From NCBI RefSeq assembly GCF_033705735.1, contig NZ_CP131131.1, positions 496,001-560,000 of the forward strand: a DNA stretch of 64,000 bases, in the 5' to 3' direction. Under the pieces are notes generated by a model. It was not told the origin of the DNA and searched no databases. It was given only the letters and a program-made list of their open reading frames with translations. This document shows, in pieces, positions 50,836 to 58,575 of this stretch. The position numbers were made by a program, and so were the translations under genes. The DNA is from Shinella zoogloeoides (GTDB lineage: Bacteria; Pseudomonadota; Alphaproteobacteria; Rhizobiales; Rhizobiaceae). How positions within the stretch are numbered: the stretch's first letter is position 1; each line of letters starts with the position of its first letter.

Positions 50836-51135
50836 CTACAGTGTAGCGTGAAAATCGGTGACCTCTTCGTAGAGGTACCGAATATTGCGTAAGTCAACGT
50901 CTTGATTGTTTGGGTCGCGCCCGTAGAGTTGAGGCGGCTGTTGCTCAGGCCCTCGAGCGATCGGCCAATCCCGATGGCAAGCAACTGGTCCAAAGGGATA
51001 TTCGGGGTGAATCAAACCACTGAACGACAGGAATGACCGTTCGTATCCATTCAAGAGCTTAAGAAACGAGATTTCTTGAATGACGATATGGGTGAAAAAT
51101 CTAATGAGCGGCGGTCTCCAACTGGCCAGCTTCAT
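50836..51135 (-). CDS. Unrecognised 99-residue open frame
   Basis: The frame starts MKLASWRPPLIRFFTHIVIQ and contains GLIHPEYPFGPVACHRDWP. I do not recognise a family. Codon use is less GC-biased than the neighbours, and no clear ribosome site is present. It lies between a hairpin and the RES toxin gene, a likely border between inserted blocks. It may be a fragment of a larger gene rather than a functional one. Confidence 0.25.
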   Translation of the reverse strand: MKLASWRPPLIRFFTHIVIQEISFLKLLNGYERSFLSFSGLIHPEYPFGPVACHRDWPIARGPEQQPPQLYGRDPNNQDVDLRNIRYLYEEVTDFHATL

Positions 51136-51166
51136 GTCGATGTGTAGTGGTCGGTCGACACCGATC

Positions 51167-51664
51167 CTATCGCGACAGGCGACCTTCGTCGTCGATTAGC
51201 GTCAGCCGGCAAGGCGCGGCATCGCTCCACGTCCAAAGGACTAGATTGGCATCGTCTCGGGCCGCGCCGGGTGCAAAGCTCCTCACGATCAATCCATGAT
51301 AGCCGGCAGCGGCAAGCCGACCTGCGAAGGCTTGCGTCTTCGCCTCTCCGGTAGTTTTCATCTGATCGCGCCAAGTGGGATCCGCCAAATCCGCATTGTC
51401 CATGCCTTCAGCGCGCAGAGCGATATCGTCGCGCGTATCGAATATGCGTTCGAAGACCGCATCATAGGAGACGAGCGTCGTCGGTTGCAGGGAGCCGGCC
51501 TGATTGGCTTCGCGCAAAGCCGTGACGATTGACAACGACGTATAGAGTGCCGGCGTCCCCTTTCGGTTGAACCGACCTCCATAGAGTTCGGCGCCGCGTC
51601 CCGACATCGGCTCGCGTGCATAGATCGGGTTGAGCGCCCGGTAGAGTGTTCCTCGAAACTTCAT
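51167..51664 (-). CDS. RES-domain toxin
   Basis: This 165-residue protein has the RES-domain features: an early Arg in LYRALNP, GGRFNRKGTPALYTS, and Glu in ALREANQAG. RES toxins are structurally like ADP-ribosyltransferases and deplete NAD+. The gene follows an Xre/MbcA-type antitoxin after an 8-base gap, the normal order for this class. A complete pair in an accessory region fits a stabilising addiction module. Confidence 0.92.
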   Translation of the reverse strand: MKFRGTLYRALNPIYAREPMSGRGAELYGGRFNRKGTPALYTSLSIVTALREANQAGSLQPTTLVSYDAVFERIFDTRDDIALRAEGMDNADLADPTWRDQMKTTGEAKTQAFAGRLAAAGYHGLIVRSFAPGAARDDANLVLWTWSDAAPCRLTLIDDEGRLSR

Positions 51665-51672
51665 CGGCGCGG

Positions 51673-52023
51673 TCAGGCGTGAACGCCGGCATCGACGGCG
51701 TCGATATAGTCGAGAACCTCGTCAGCTCGGCCATCGCGTACGAGCTGCATCGCCGTGAAGCCTGAGAAGCCGGGCAACGGTTCGGAGCGATACCAGGCAT
51801 AGGCCATCAGGGCGGAGCCAAACCGAGGCTCGACCTTGTTGACGATCTCGGTCATCTCCCGAAGGCGCCGCTGCGTCTTGTCCGAGCGAATGCGGTCCTG
51901 CCGCTGGATCGCGTCCTTCCCGAGCCCTGCGGTCCGAGCGATCTCTTCGCTCGTGGTGCGCAGGGCACTGGCGATCTTGCGTGGCGAGAAAAGTCCGCCA
52001 TCGGCATATTGGGCGAGACCCAT
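51673..52023 (-). CDS. Xre/MbcA/ParS-type antitoxin
   Basis: This antitoxin of about 116 residues has an N-terminal Xre-like DNA-binding region (LRTTSEEIARTAGLGKD). Its C-terminal DUF2384 region (ALMAYAWYRSEPLPGFSGFTAMQLVRDGRADEVLDYID; key motif PLPGFSGFTAMQLV) binds the RES toxin. ATG 52023 was chosen over an extension to 52053 because an inverted repeat that looks like its own operator lies just upstream, at 52056-52073. Confidence 0.9.
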   Translation of the reverse strand: MGLAQYADGGLFSPRKIASALRTTSEEIARTAGLGKDAIQRQDRIRSDKTQRRLREMTEIVNKVEPRFGSALMAYAWYRSEPLPGFSGFTAMQLVRDGRADEVLDYIDAVDAGVHA

Positions 52024-52055
52024 CTCAAAACCTCCGTTCGACCTGCCAACCATTA

Positions 52056-52073
52056 TGACGCAATATAGCGTCA
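52056..52073. promoter_or_regulatory. Candidate toxin-antitoxin operator
   Basis: TGACGC and GCGTCA form a perfect 6-bp inverted repeat with a 6-base AT-rich spacer (AATATA), 33 bases upstream of the antitoxin start. Xre-type antitoxins bind such repeats to repress their own operon. Confidence 0.55.
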
Positions 52074-52405
52074 GGATTCGCGGAATTCAATGAGGAGCGG
52101 AGGGGAAGAGGAGATAAGAATCGGAGAAAGATGCCGCTCGCAGATCGGGCGAACTGCTGACACAAGCTCTCAACCGCGCCTCGTACTCCCGGCTGTCGTC
52201 CTGCGCAGCGCTGTGAGCCCTGCTGGGCGGGCCAGGCAGGAGAGGCTCGGCCGCACTTGCACCAACCCGCTCGCTCGGCGTCGACGGTCTCAATAAGAGT
52301 AGGAGTTTGCATTGACGTTAAGCTTCAGACCGCGAACCGTCGGTTCGGTTCCTTTCAAGAGCTTATCAGTCACGTATGTTCATGACCTCTCGGACGCAGT
52401 CGTGC
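52074..52405. other. Intergenic region between the toxin-antitoxin and hydroxyproline blocks
   Basis: No gene is recognisable on either strand. It contains one arm (52343-52362) of an imperfect 20-base direct repeat whose partner is at 36645-36664. The stretch separates two unrelated functional blocks and may be a junction. Confidence 0.5.
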
Positions 52406-53125
52406 CTATTCCGCGGCGGCAAGGGGACCGAAGGAAACGTGGGTCGTATAGTTCTCGCGCAGGAAGGCGATGAAATTGTCCTGGAACTGCCGCGTATGGG
52501 CATGGGCCAGTTCGTCGGCCAGGTCGACGTTCTTGGCCCTGATTGCTTCCAGCATCAGTTCGTGTTCGTCGGTGAGCAGATAGCCGTCACCGCCGCGCTC
52601 CAGATATTCGAAATGCAGGTGCAGCATGCGCTGGCCCTGGTTGAGCAGCCGCTCATAGAACGAGGCTAGATAAGTGTTCTTGCCGGCATAGGCGATGGCC
52701 ATGTGGAACTGCTTGTTGGCCTCCGACATCTTCAGATGCACGCCAGTTTTCACCGCCGCTTCAAACTCCTTCTGGCGCTTGGCGATGATCTTCAGGTCTG
52801 CTTCCGTCCGCAGTGTCGCGGCGAGGCGCGTGTTCATGCGCTGGGCGACGTCGAGCGCCTCGACATATTTCGGAAAGCTCGCCACCTCGATGGGAGCAAC
52901 GATGGTGCTGCGGTTGGACAGCGTCACCACCAGCTCTTCACCTGCCAGCCGGATCAGGGCCTCACGGATCGGCGAGCGCGACATGGCGAAGCGTTCGGCC
53001 AGCGTCGTCTCGTCGAGGAGCTGCCCAGGCGGCAGGGTCAGTGCCAGAATTTCGTTGCGCAGCGTGTCGTACACGCTTTTCGAGCCCATGCCGCGCACGC
53101 GTTTCGATTCAATTTCCTCAGACAC
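52406..53125 (-). CDS. GntR-family (FadR/FCD) transcriptional regulator of the hydroxyproline cluster
   Basis: This 239-residue regulator has the GntR winged helix (SVYDTLRNEILALTLPPGQ, then FAMSRSPIREALIRLAGEEL) and an all-helical FCD effector domain. The FCD region carries the usual histidines (KQFHMAIAYAG, LLTDEHELMLEAI). It diverges from the amino-acid importer of the hydroxyproline cluster. In Sinorhizobium the corresponding regulator HypR is a GntR-type repressor. A direct repeat in the gap between the genes may be its binding site. Confidence 0.9.
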   Translation of the reverse strand: MSEEIESKRVRGMGSKSVYDTLRNEILALTLPPGQLLDETTLAERFAMSRSPIREALIRLAGEELVVTLSNRSTIVAPIEVASFPKYVEALDVAQRMNTRLAATLRTEADLKIIAKRQKEFEAAVKTGVHLKMSEANKQFHMAIAYAGKNTYLASFYERLLNQGQRMLHLHFEYLERGGDGYLLTDEHELMLEAIRAKNVDLADELAHAHTRQFQDNFIAFLRENYTTHVSFGPLAAAE

Positions 53126-53204
53126 TTACGTCCCTTTCCGCATGTCGCGGCCATTGGGCCAGAAAATCAGGCGCACAGCAATCGTAAAATTTCCGCTTGA
53201 CTTT

Positions 53205-53241
53205 GTCGACACTGAGACGACATAATTTCTCCAGTCGACAC
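53205..53241. promoter_or_regulatory. GTCGACAC direct repeats in the divergent promoter region
   Basis: GTCGACAC occurs at 53205-53212 and again at 53234-53241, 29 bases apart, in the gap between the GntR regulator and the importer genes. The core TGTCGACA is itself nearly palindromic. GntR regulators of the FadR group bind short palindromes of this sort near their own promoters. Confidence 0.5.
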
Positions 53242-53325
53242 GGAGCCGACAGAAAAAGACGACAAGAACGGCCGAAGCCGACGGGTGGAACCGCGCGTTG
53301 AACGCGCTCAAAATGGGGAATGCAC

Positions 53326-54156
53326 ATGCTTTCGAATGTGATGACGTCCGCTCTGCGGGCGACGGCCGCGCTCGCCCTGGTGGCAGGGCTTTCGACCCCT
53401 GCCATGGCCCAGGCGGCCGAAGGCTACTGGCAGGGTGTTCAGAAGAGCGGCACGCTGCGTTGCGGCGCAGCCGTCGCCCCGCCCTATGTGATGCGCGATC
53501 CGGCGAGCGGCGAATATTCTGGCTTCTACGCCGATCTTTGCCGGGAGTTCGCCGAGGCGCTTCAGGTGAAGCCCGAATTCGTCGATACGACTTGGGACAA
53601 CATCGTGGCGGGCCTTCAGGCCGGCAAATGGGACGTCTCGCTGGCGCTGAACCGCACGCCGGCCCGCGCCATGGCGGTGCAGTTCTCCATCCCGGCGATG
53701 GAGTACCAAATCTCGCTCGCCTATAACAAGGACAACCCGAAGATCCCGGCCGGCGCCACATCGGTGGCCGATATCGACAAAGCTGACGTCACGCTTGCCG
53801 TCATGTCGGGCACGGCGCAGGACAAGGCGATCTCGGCGGCCGTCAAAACCGCAACGATCCTGCGTCTTCCGACCAATGACGAGACGCGCCTTGCCGTCGT
53901 CTCGCGCCGGGCGGATATCTTGGTCGATGCTTCCGACACGAACCAGCTCTTCACCCAGTCGAACCCCGATTGGGCCGTGGCGCTGAACCCAAAGCCGGCC
54001 CTTGCCAAGCAGGGCGTTTCCTTCGGCCTGCCGCACCAGCTTTCCGCCGCCGATGTCGAGGTGGTCAATATCTTCCTTGAGGAGCGGGTCGCGACCGGCC
54101 ATGTCGAGGAGCTCATCCACAAGGCGGTTGACGAGGTTCTCACGGCCGGCCAGTGA
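53326..54156 (+). CDS. Amino-acid ABC transporter substrate-binding protein (hydroxyproline cluster)
   Basis: This family 3 solute-binding protein of about 276 residues has a clear signal peptide (ATAALALVAGLSTPAMAQ). Motifs LRCGAAVAPPYVMRD, YSGFYADLCREFAEAL and DTTWDNIVAGLQAGKWDV are typical of polar amino-acid binding proteins. ATG 53326 is favoured because GGGGA lies at the right distance, whereas the ATG at 53320 is too close. It is the first gene of the importer and presumably binds hydroxyproline or a proline-like compound, inferred from the enzymes downstream. Confidence 0.9.
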   Translation: MLSNVMTSALRATAALALVAGLSTPAMAQAAEGYWQGVQKSGTLRCGAAVAPPYVMRDPASGEYSGFYADLCREFAEALQVKPEFVDTTWDNIVAGLQAGKWDVSLALNRTPARAMAVQFSIPAMEYQISLAYNKDNPKIPAGATSVADIDKADVTLAVMSGTAQDKAISAAVKTATILRLPTNDETRLAVVSRRADILVDASDTNQLFTQSNPDWAVALNPKPALAKQGVSFGLPHQLSAADVEVVNIFLEERVATGHVEELIHKAVDEVLTAGQ

Positions 54157-54217
54157 ACCATCCGGGGCCGCCTTGCCGCGGCCCCGCCTGCCTGTTCCAA
54201 GGAGGAGAGTTTTGACG

Positions 54218-54991
54218 ATGTCGGACAGCACCGCGCCACTGGTTAAGATCGAAGGACTGCACAAGAGCTATGGCGGTGTCGTTAAGGTGCTGCAGGGCCT
54301 CGATATCGAGATGAAGGCGGGTGACCGCGTCGTCGTCATCGGCCCTTCCGGCGGCGGCAAGTCCACGCTCCTGCGCGTGCTGATGGGACTGGAGCAGATC
54401 GACGGCGGCTCCGTCGCCTTCGGTGGCAAGCCCTATATTTCCGCCAATGGCAATGGCAGGACAGTGATCGACACGAAGGTCAGGCGCTCGATCGGCATGG
54501 TCTTCCAGCATTATACGCTGTTCCCGCATCTGACCGTGATCGGAAACCTGATCCTTGCGCCGATGAAGGTGAGGAGCGAGAAGAAGGCGGAAGCCGAGGC
54601 GAGGGCCATGGCGCTTCTCACGCGTTTCGGTCTGGCGCAGAAGGCGAATTCCTATCCGGCCCAGCTCTCCGGCGGGCAGAAGCAGCGCGTCGCCATCGCT
54701 CGTGCTCTCATGCTCGATCCCAAGCTGATGCTTTTCGACGAGGTCACCTCGGCGCTCGATCCGGAACTGGTAGCCGAAGTCGAGCAGGTGATCATGCAGC
54801 TCGCCCAGCAGCAGATGCCGATGGTCATCGTGACCCATGACATGTGGTTCGCCAGAAATATCGCCTCCCGCGTGATCTTCTGCGCCGGCGGCGTCGTCGT
54901 CGAGGACGGCCCGCCCGAACAGGTGCTCGGCACGCCGAAGGAGGAACGCACGCGCGAATTCATCGAGCGGGTGTTCCATATCAGGCATTGA
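54218..54991 (+). CDS. Amino-acid ABC transporter ATP-binding protein (GlnQ type)
   Basis: This 257-residue ATPase has Walker A GPSGGGKST, signature LSGGQKQRVA and Walker B LMLFDEVTSALDPE, all standard for polar amino-acid importers. The start could be ATG 54218 or TTG 54212; GGAGGAGAG lies just upstream of both. It is followed by two permease genes with short gaps, so the complete importer is encoded here, unlike the importer at 20-22 kb. Confidence 0.94.
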   Translation: MSDSTAPLVKIEGLHKSYGGVVKVLQGLDIEMKAGDRVVVIGPSGGGKSTLLRVLMGLEQIDGGSVAFGGKPYISANGNGRTVIDTKVRRSIGMVFQHYTLFPHLTVIGNLILAPMKVRSEKKAEAEARAMALLTRFGLAQKANSYPAQLSGGQKQRVAIARALMLDPKLMLFDEVTSALDPELVAEVEQVIMQLAQQQMPMVIVTHDMWFARNIASRVIFCAGGVVVEDGPPEQVLGTPKEERTREFIERVFHIRH

Positions 54992-55001
54992 GGGGCGGGC
55001 C

Positions 55002-55670
55002 ATGAACTACAGTTTCGACTTCGCATCCGTTTTCCGCAATCTGGGACCTCTCTGGGACGGTCTCCTCGTCACGATCCAGCTGACCATCGCGGCCAATGCC
55101 ATCGGCCTGACGCTCGGTTTCGCACTGGCGCTGCTGGTCATGAGCCGCTGGTCGGTGGTGCGGTTGCCGGTCATGCTGTTCGTCGAATTCTTCCGCTGCA
55201 CGCCGGCAATCATCCAGATCGTCTGGTTCTTCTATTGCGTGCCCATGCTGTTCAATGTGTTTCTCGGCTCGGTTACGATGGGTATCCTGGCGCTTGGCCT
55301 CAATCTCGCGGCCTTCAACGCCGAGGCCTATCGCGCCTCGATCCAGGCGGTGCCGCGCGAGCAGCTCGATGCGGGCGTGGCACTCGGCCTGACGCCGCTC
55401 CAGCGCATTCTCTACATCGTGCTGCCGGCCGCCGTGCGCAATTCCATTCCCGTTCTGCTGACCAACGGCATCGGCACCTTCCAGCAGAGCGCGCTGGTCG
55501 CCATCGTCGCCGTGCAGGATCTCATGTACCAGGGCAAAACCCTCGCTACACAGACCTATCGTCCCATCGAGACCTTCACCATCGTGGCGCTCGTCTACTT
55601 CGCCGTGTCGTTCCCGGTCTCCCAGATCGTCGGCTATCTCGAACGTCGCCGCGAAGCGCTGGCAAGCTGA
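55002..55670 (+). CDS. Amino-acid ABC transporter permease
   Basis: This 222-residue membrane protein has about five hydrophobic helices. The motif VEFFRCTPAIIQIVWFFYC and the EAA-type loop (LDAGVALGLTPLQRILYIVLP) are characteristic of polar amino-acid permeases. It starts ten bases after the ATPase gene behind GAGGGGCGGGCC. It pairs with the permease that follows. Confidence 0.93.
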   Translation: MNYSFDFASVFRNLGPLWDGLLVTIQLTIAANAIGLTLGFALALLVMSRWSVVRLPVMLFVEFFRCTPAIIQIVWFFYCVPMLFNVFLGSVTMGILALGLNLAAFNAEAYRASIQAVPREQLDAGVALGLTPLQRILYIVLPAAVRNSIPVLLTNGIGTFQQSALVAIVAVQDLMYQGKTLATQTYRPIETFTIVALVYFAVSFPVSQIVGYLERRREALAS

Positions 55671-55680
55671 GGAGAAGGCT

Positions 55681-56346
55681 ATGAACCTGAACTTCGCCAT
55701 CGTGCTCAAATATCAGGACGCGCTTCTGCTCGGCCTCTGGATGACGTTGAAGCTGACCCTGATCTGCATTGTGTTCGGCTGTGTCCTCGGTTTCCTGTTG
55801 GCGCTTGCCCGCACCTCGAAAAGCAAGGTGCTCAGGAGCCTGGCGAGCGTCTATGTGGAGTTCTTCCGCGGCACGCCCGTACTCGTGCAGCTCTTCTGGA
55901 TCTTCTTCTGCCTGCCGCTGGTGCTCGGCGCCGAGCTTTCCAACATGGCCTCGGGCGTGATCGCGCTGACGCTCTATATGGGGGCGATCAGCAGCGAGAC
56001 ATTCCGCGCGTCACTGAAATCGGTCGGCCGCGAGCAGATGGATGCCTGCGTGGCTTTGGGGCTTTCTGCCTGGACGCGCACGACGAGTGTCGTTCTGCCG
56101 CAAGCCGTGCTGCGCGCCGCCCCGACGCTTCTGTCCAACTGCGTTAGCCTGTTCAAGGAGAGCGCGCTGGTCTCTGCGGTCGGCATGGCGGACCTGATGT
56201 TCGTCGGCCAGAACATTTCCAACAACACGGCCCGCCCCATCGAGGTGCTGACCGTCGTCGCTCTCATCTACTTCGTCATCGCCTTCCCGCTGACGCGCGC
56301 CGTCACGGTCGTCGAACAACGCATCCTCAAGCGGCTGGCTGCCTGA
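55681..56346 (+). CDS. Amino-acid ABC transporter permease, second subunit
   Basis: This 221-residue permease has about five hydrophobic helices, the motif VEFFRGTPVLVQLFWIFFC and the EAA-type loop (MDACVALGLSAWTRTTSVVLP). It starts ten bases after its partner, behind GAGGAGAAGG. With the upstream binding protein, ATPase and permease it completes a four-gene importer equivalent in layout to HypMNPQ of Sinorhizobium. Confidence 0.93.
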   Translation: MNLNFAIVLKYQDALLLGLWMTLKLTLICIVFGCVLGFLLALARTSKSKVLRSLASVYVEFFRGTPVLVQLFWIFFCLPLVLGAELSNMASGVIALTLYMGAISSETFRASLKSVGREQMDACVALGLSAWTRTTSVVLPQAVLRAAPTLLSNCVSLFKESALVSAVGMADLMFVGQNISNNTARPIEVLTVVALIYFVIAFPLTRAVTVVEQRILKRLAA

Positions 56347-56382
56347 AGCGCCGGCATCCGAACCCTCGAAATGGAGACTCCC

Positions 56383-57261
56383 ATGAAACTGTCAGGCGTC
56401 ATGCCCGCCCTCGTCACCCCCTTCGACACGCAAGGCCGGGTCGATTTCAAGGCTTTCGAAAAGCTGCTCGCTCATCTGCGTGAAGCCGGGGTGACCGGCT
56501 GGGTGCCGAACGGCTCGACGGGCGAATATTTCAGCCAGTCGACCGAGGAGCGCCGCGACGTGCTCAAGTTCGTCAAGGATTTCGCCAGGCCGGGTGAAAC
56601 CCTGATCGCCGGCACGAACGCACCCGCTACGCGGGAGGTCATCGAACAGACCGCGATGGCAAAGGAAATCGGCTACGACACGGTGCTGCTCGCACCGCCC
56701 TTTTACACCCGCCCCACTCAGGCCGAACTCATCAAGCACTACGAAACCGTGCTCGCCGCGGTCGACGTCGATCTCGTGCTGTACAGCTATCCCGCCAAGG
56801 ATGGGTCGGACATCAGCTTCGAACTGATGGATCACTTCGCCGACAATCCGCGTGTCATCGGCATCAAGGAAAGCTCGGGCGTGCTGCAGCGCGCGATCGA
56901 CATCGCCAGCCGTTACGAGGGCCGGATCCAACTGGTTTCGGGTTCGGACGACATTGCGCTCGATTTCATGTTCTGGGGCGCGGAAAGCTGGATCTGTGGC
57001 CCGTCGAACTGCATGGCCAAGGCATGCTGCGATCTCGACCGCGCCTACAAGTCCGGCGATCTTGGCAAGGCCCGCGAGATGATGAAGATCCTCTACCGGG
57101 CGATGAATATCCTCGAATCCGGAAAATTCGTCCAGAAGATCAAATATGGCTGCGAATTGCAGGGCCTGCCGATGGGCGAATGCCGCGCGCCGCTCGGTCC
57201 CTTGACGGACGAGGAAAAGGCCGAATTCCGCGCCGCCATGCAGCCGATCCTCAACTGGTAA
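56383..57261 (+). CDS. hypD: Delta1-pyrroline-4-hydroxy-2-carboxylate deaminase (DapA family)
   Basis: This 292-residue lyase of the dihydrodipicolinate synthase family has the Schiff-base lysine in VIGIKESSG, the Tyr in VLYSYPAKDG and the early NGSTGEYFSQS loop. Its neighbours are a D-amino-acid-type dehydrogenase, an aldehyde dehydrogenase and a proline-racemase-type epimerase. It therefore fits the step that converts pyrroline-4-hydroxy-2-carboxylate to alpha-ketoglutarate semialdehyde with loss of ammonia. The assignment rests on context plus family; sequence alone would also allow other DapA-like activities. Confidence 0.82.
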   Translation: MKLSGVMPALVTPFDTQGRVDFKAFEKLLAHLREAGVTGWVPNGSTGEYFSQSTEERRDVLKFVKDFARPGETLIAGTNAPATREVIEQTAMAKEIGYDTVLLAPPFYTRPTQAELIKHYETVLAAVDVDLVLYSYPAKDGSDISFELMDHFADNPRVIGIKESSGVLQRAIDIASRYEGRIQLVSGSDDIALDFMFWGAESWICGPSNCMAKACCDLDRAYKSGDLGKAREMMKILYRAMNILESGKFVQKIKYGCELQGLPMGECRAPLGPLTDEEKAEFRAAMQPILNW

Positions 57262-57325
57262 GCTGACAGGGGCCGGGCGCAATGGTCGCCCGGCTGTTTC
57301 CTGACACCTAATGGGAGAGACGAGC

Positions 57326-58558
57326 ATGACCACCGTCGTTGTCGGCGCGGGCATCATCGGCACGGCCATCGCATACGAACTGCAGAAGCGCGGCCGGCAG
57401 GTCATCCTCCTCGACAAGGGCGAGGTCGGGCGCGGTGCATCCTATGGCAACATGGCCTCTATTGCCGTGACCGAGTTCATGCCCGCCTCACGGCCGTCGA
57501 TCTGGAAACAGATTCCCGGCTGGATGCTGGATCCTGAGGGACCGGTGTGCGTGCGGCCGACCTATATGCCGAAACTCCTGCCGTGGTTCGCCCGCTTTGT
57601 CGCGGCGTCGCGGCCCGGAAAGCTGCGCCAACTCGAGGCGCAGGGTGCCGCTCTCTGCAAGCGCGTCTATGACGACCTGCTGCCGTTGTTGCGGGAAACG
57701 GGTCTGGAAGGCGAGCTGACGGAGGAGGGCTGCCTTTCGCTCTACAGCAACGAGGCGGAGTTCCGCGCCGACCGCGAGCATATCGAAATCCTCGAGCGCT
57801 TCGGCTTTCCGTATCAACGACTGACGGGCGTGCAGGCGCAAGAGCTGGAGCCGGAACTGTCTGAAAGCATCGGCATTGCCGTGCTGTTTCCGCAGAACCG
57901 GAGCCTGCGTGACCCGTTCCGGCTAGTGAGCAGCCTTGCGCAACGCTTCACCGCGCTCGGCGGTGAAATCCGGCGCGGGACGGTCGCGGGCTTCGACCGG
58001 TCCGGCCGCATCACCGCCGTCCGGCTTGCGGAAGGCGACCGCGTCGCAGCCGAGGAGGTGGTGATCTGCGCCGGCGCTTATAGCTGCTTGCTGTCGAAAA
58101 TGCTGGGAGAACCGATGCCGCTCGAGACCGAGCGCGGCTATCATACGCAGATCATGTCCCCGGGCATTTCCATGCGTCATTCGATCATCTGGCCGGCGCG
58201 GGCTTTCATGGTCACGCCGACGGCCGGCGGCATCCGCGTCGGCGGAACTGTGGAGATGGCGGGCCTTGACGCCGCGCCGGATTATCGCCGTTCGAAGATT
58301 ACCGTGCGGCGGACGCAGACGGCGCTGCCCAACCTGCGCTGCGAGGATTTCTCCGAGTGGATGGGCCACCGCCCGGCCTTGCCGGATACGGTGCCGGTCA
58401 TGTCGGCCTCAGCGAGGGTACCGGGCGTCTTCTACGCCACCGGCCATGGCCATCTCGGCGTCACCTATGCCGCGACGACTGCACGCCTGATGGGAGACCT
58501 GATGACCGGCGTGGTGCCGCCCATCGACATGCGCCCTTATCGTATAGACCGCTTCTGA
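57326..58558 (+). CDS. hypO: FAD-dependent D-hydroxyproline dehydrogenase (DadA family)
   Basis: This 410-residue flavoprotein has the N-terminal FAD motif VVVGAGIIGTAIAYEL and a typical DAO/DadA C-terminus (MGHRPALPDTVPVM, ATGHGHLGVTYA). The family oxidises D-amino acids to imino acids with electrons passed to the respiratory chain. In this cluster the expected substrate is cis-4-hydroxy-D-proline, giving pyrroline-4-hydroxy-2-carboxylate. ATG 57326 is chosen as start because GGGAGAGACGAGC precedes it. Confidence 0.85.
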   Translation: MTTVVVGAGIIGTAIAYELQKRGRQVILLDKGEVGRGASYGNMASIAVTEFMPASRPSIWKQIPGWMLDPEGPVCVRPTYMPKLLPWFARFVAASRPGKLRQLEAQGAALCKRVYDDLLPLLRETGLEGELTEEGCLSLYSNEAEFRADREHIEILERFGFPYQRLTGVQAQELEPELSESIGIAVLFPQNRSLRDPFRLVSSLAQRFTALGGEIRRGTVAGFDRSGRITAVRLAEGDRVAAEEVVICAGAYSCLLSKMLGEPMPLETERGYHTQIMSPGISMRHSIIWPARAFMVTPTAGGIRVGGTVEMAGLDAAPDYRRSKITVRRTQTALPNLRCEDFSEWMGHRPALPDTVPVMSASARVPGVFYATGHGHLGVTYAATTARLMGDLMTGVVPPIDMRPYRIDRF

Positions 58559-58575
58559 AGCACAGCGAGGATACC

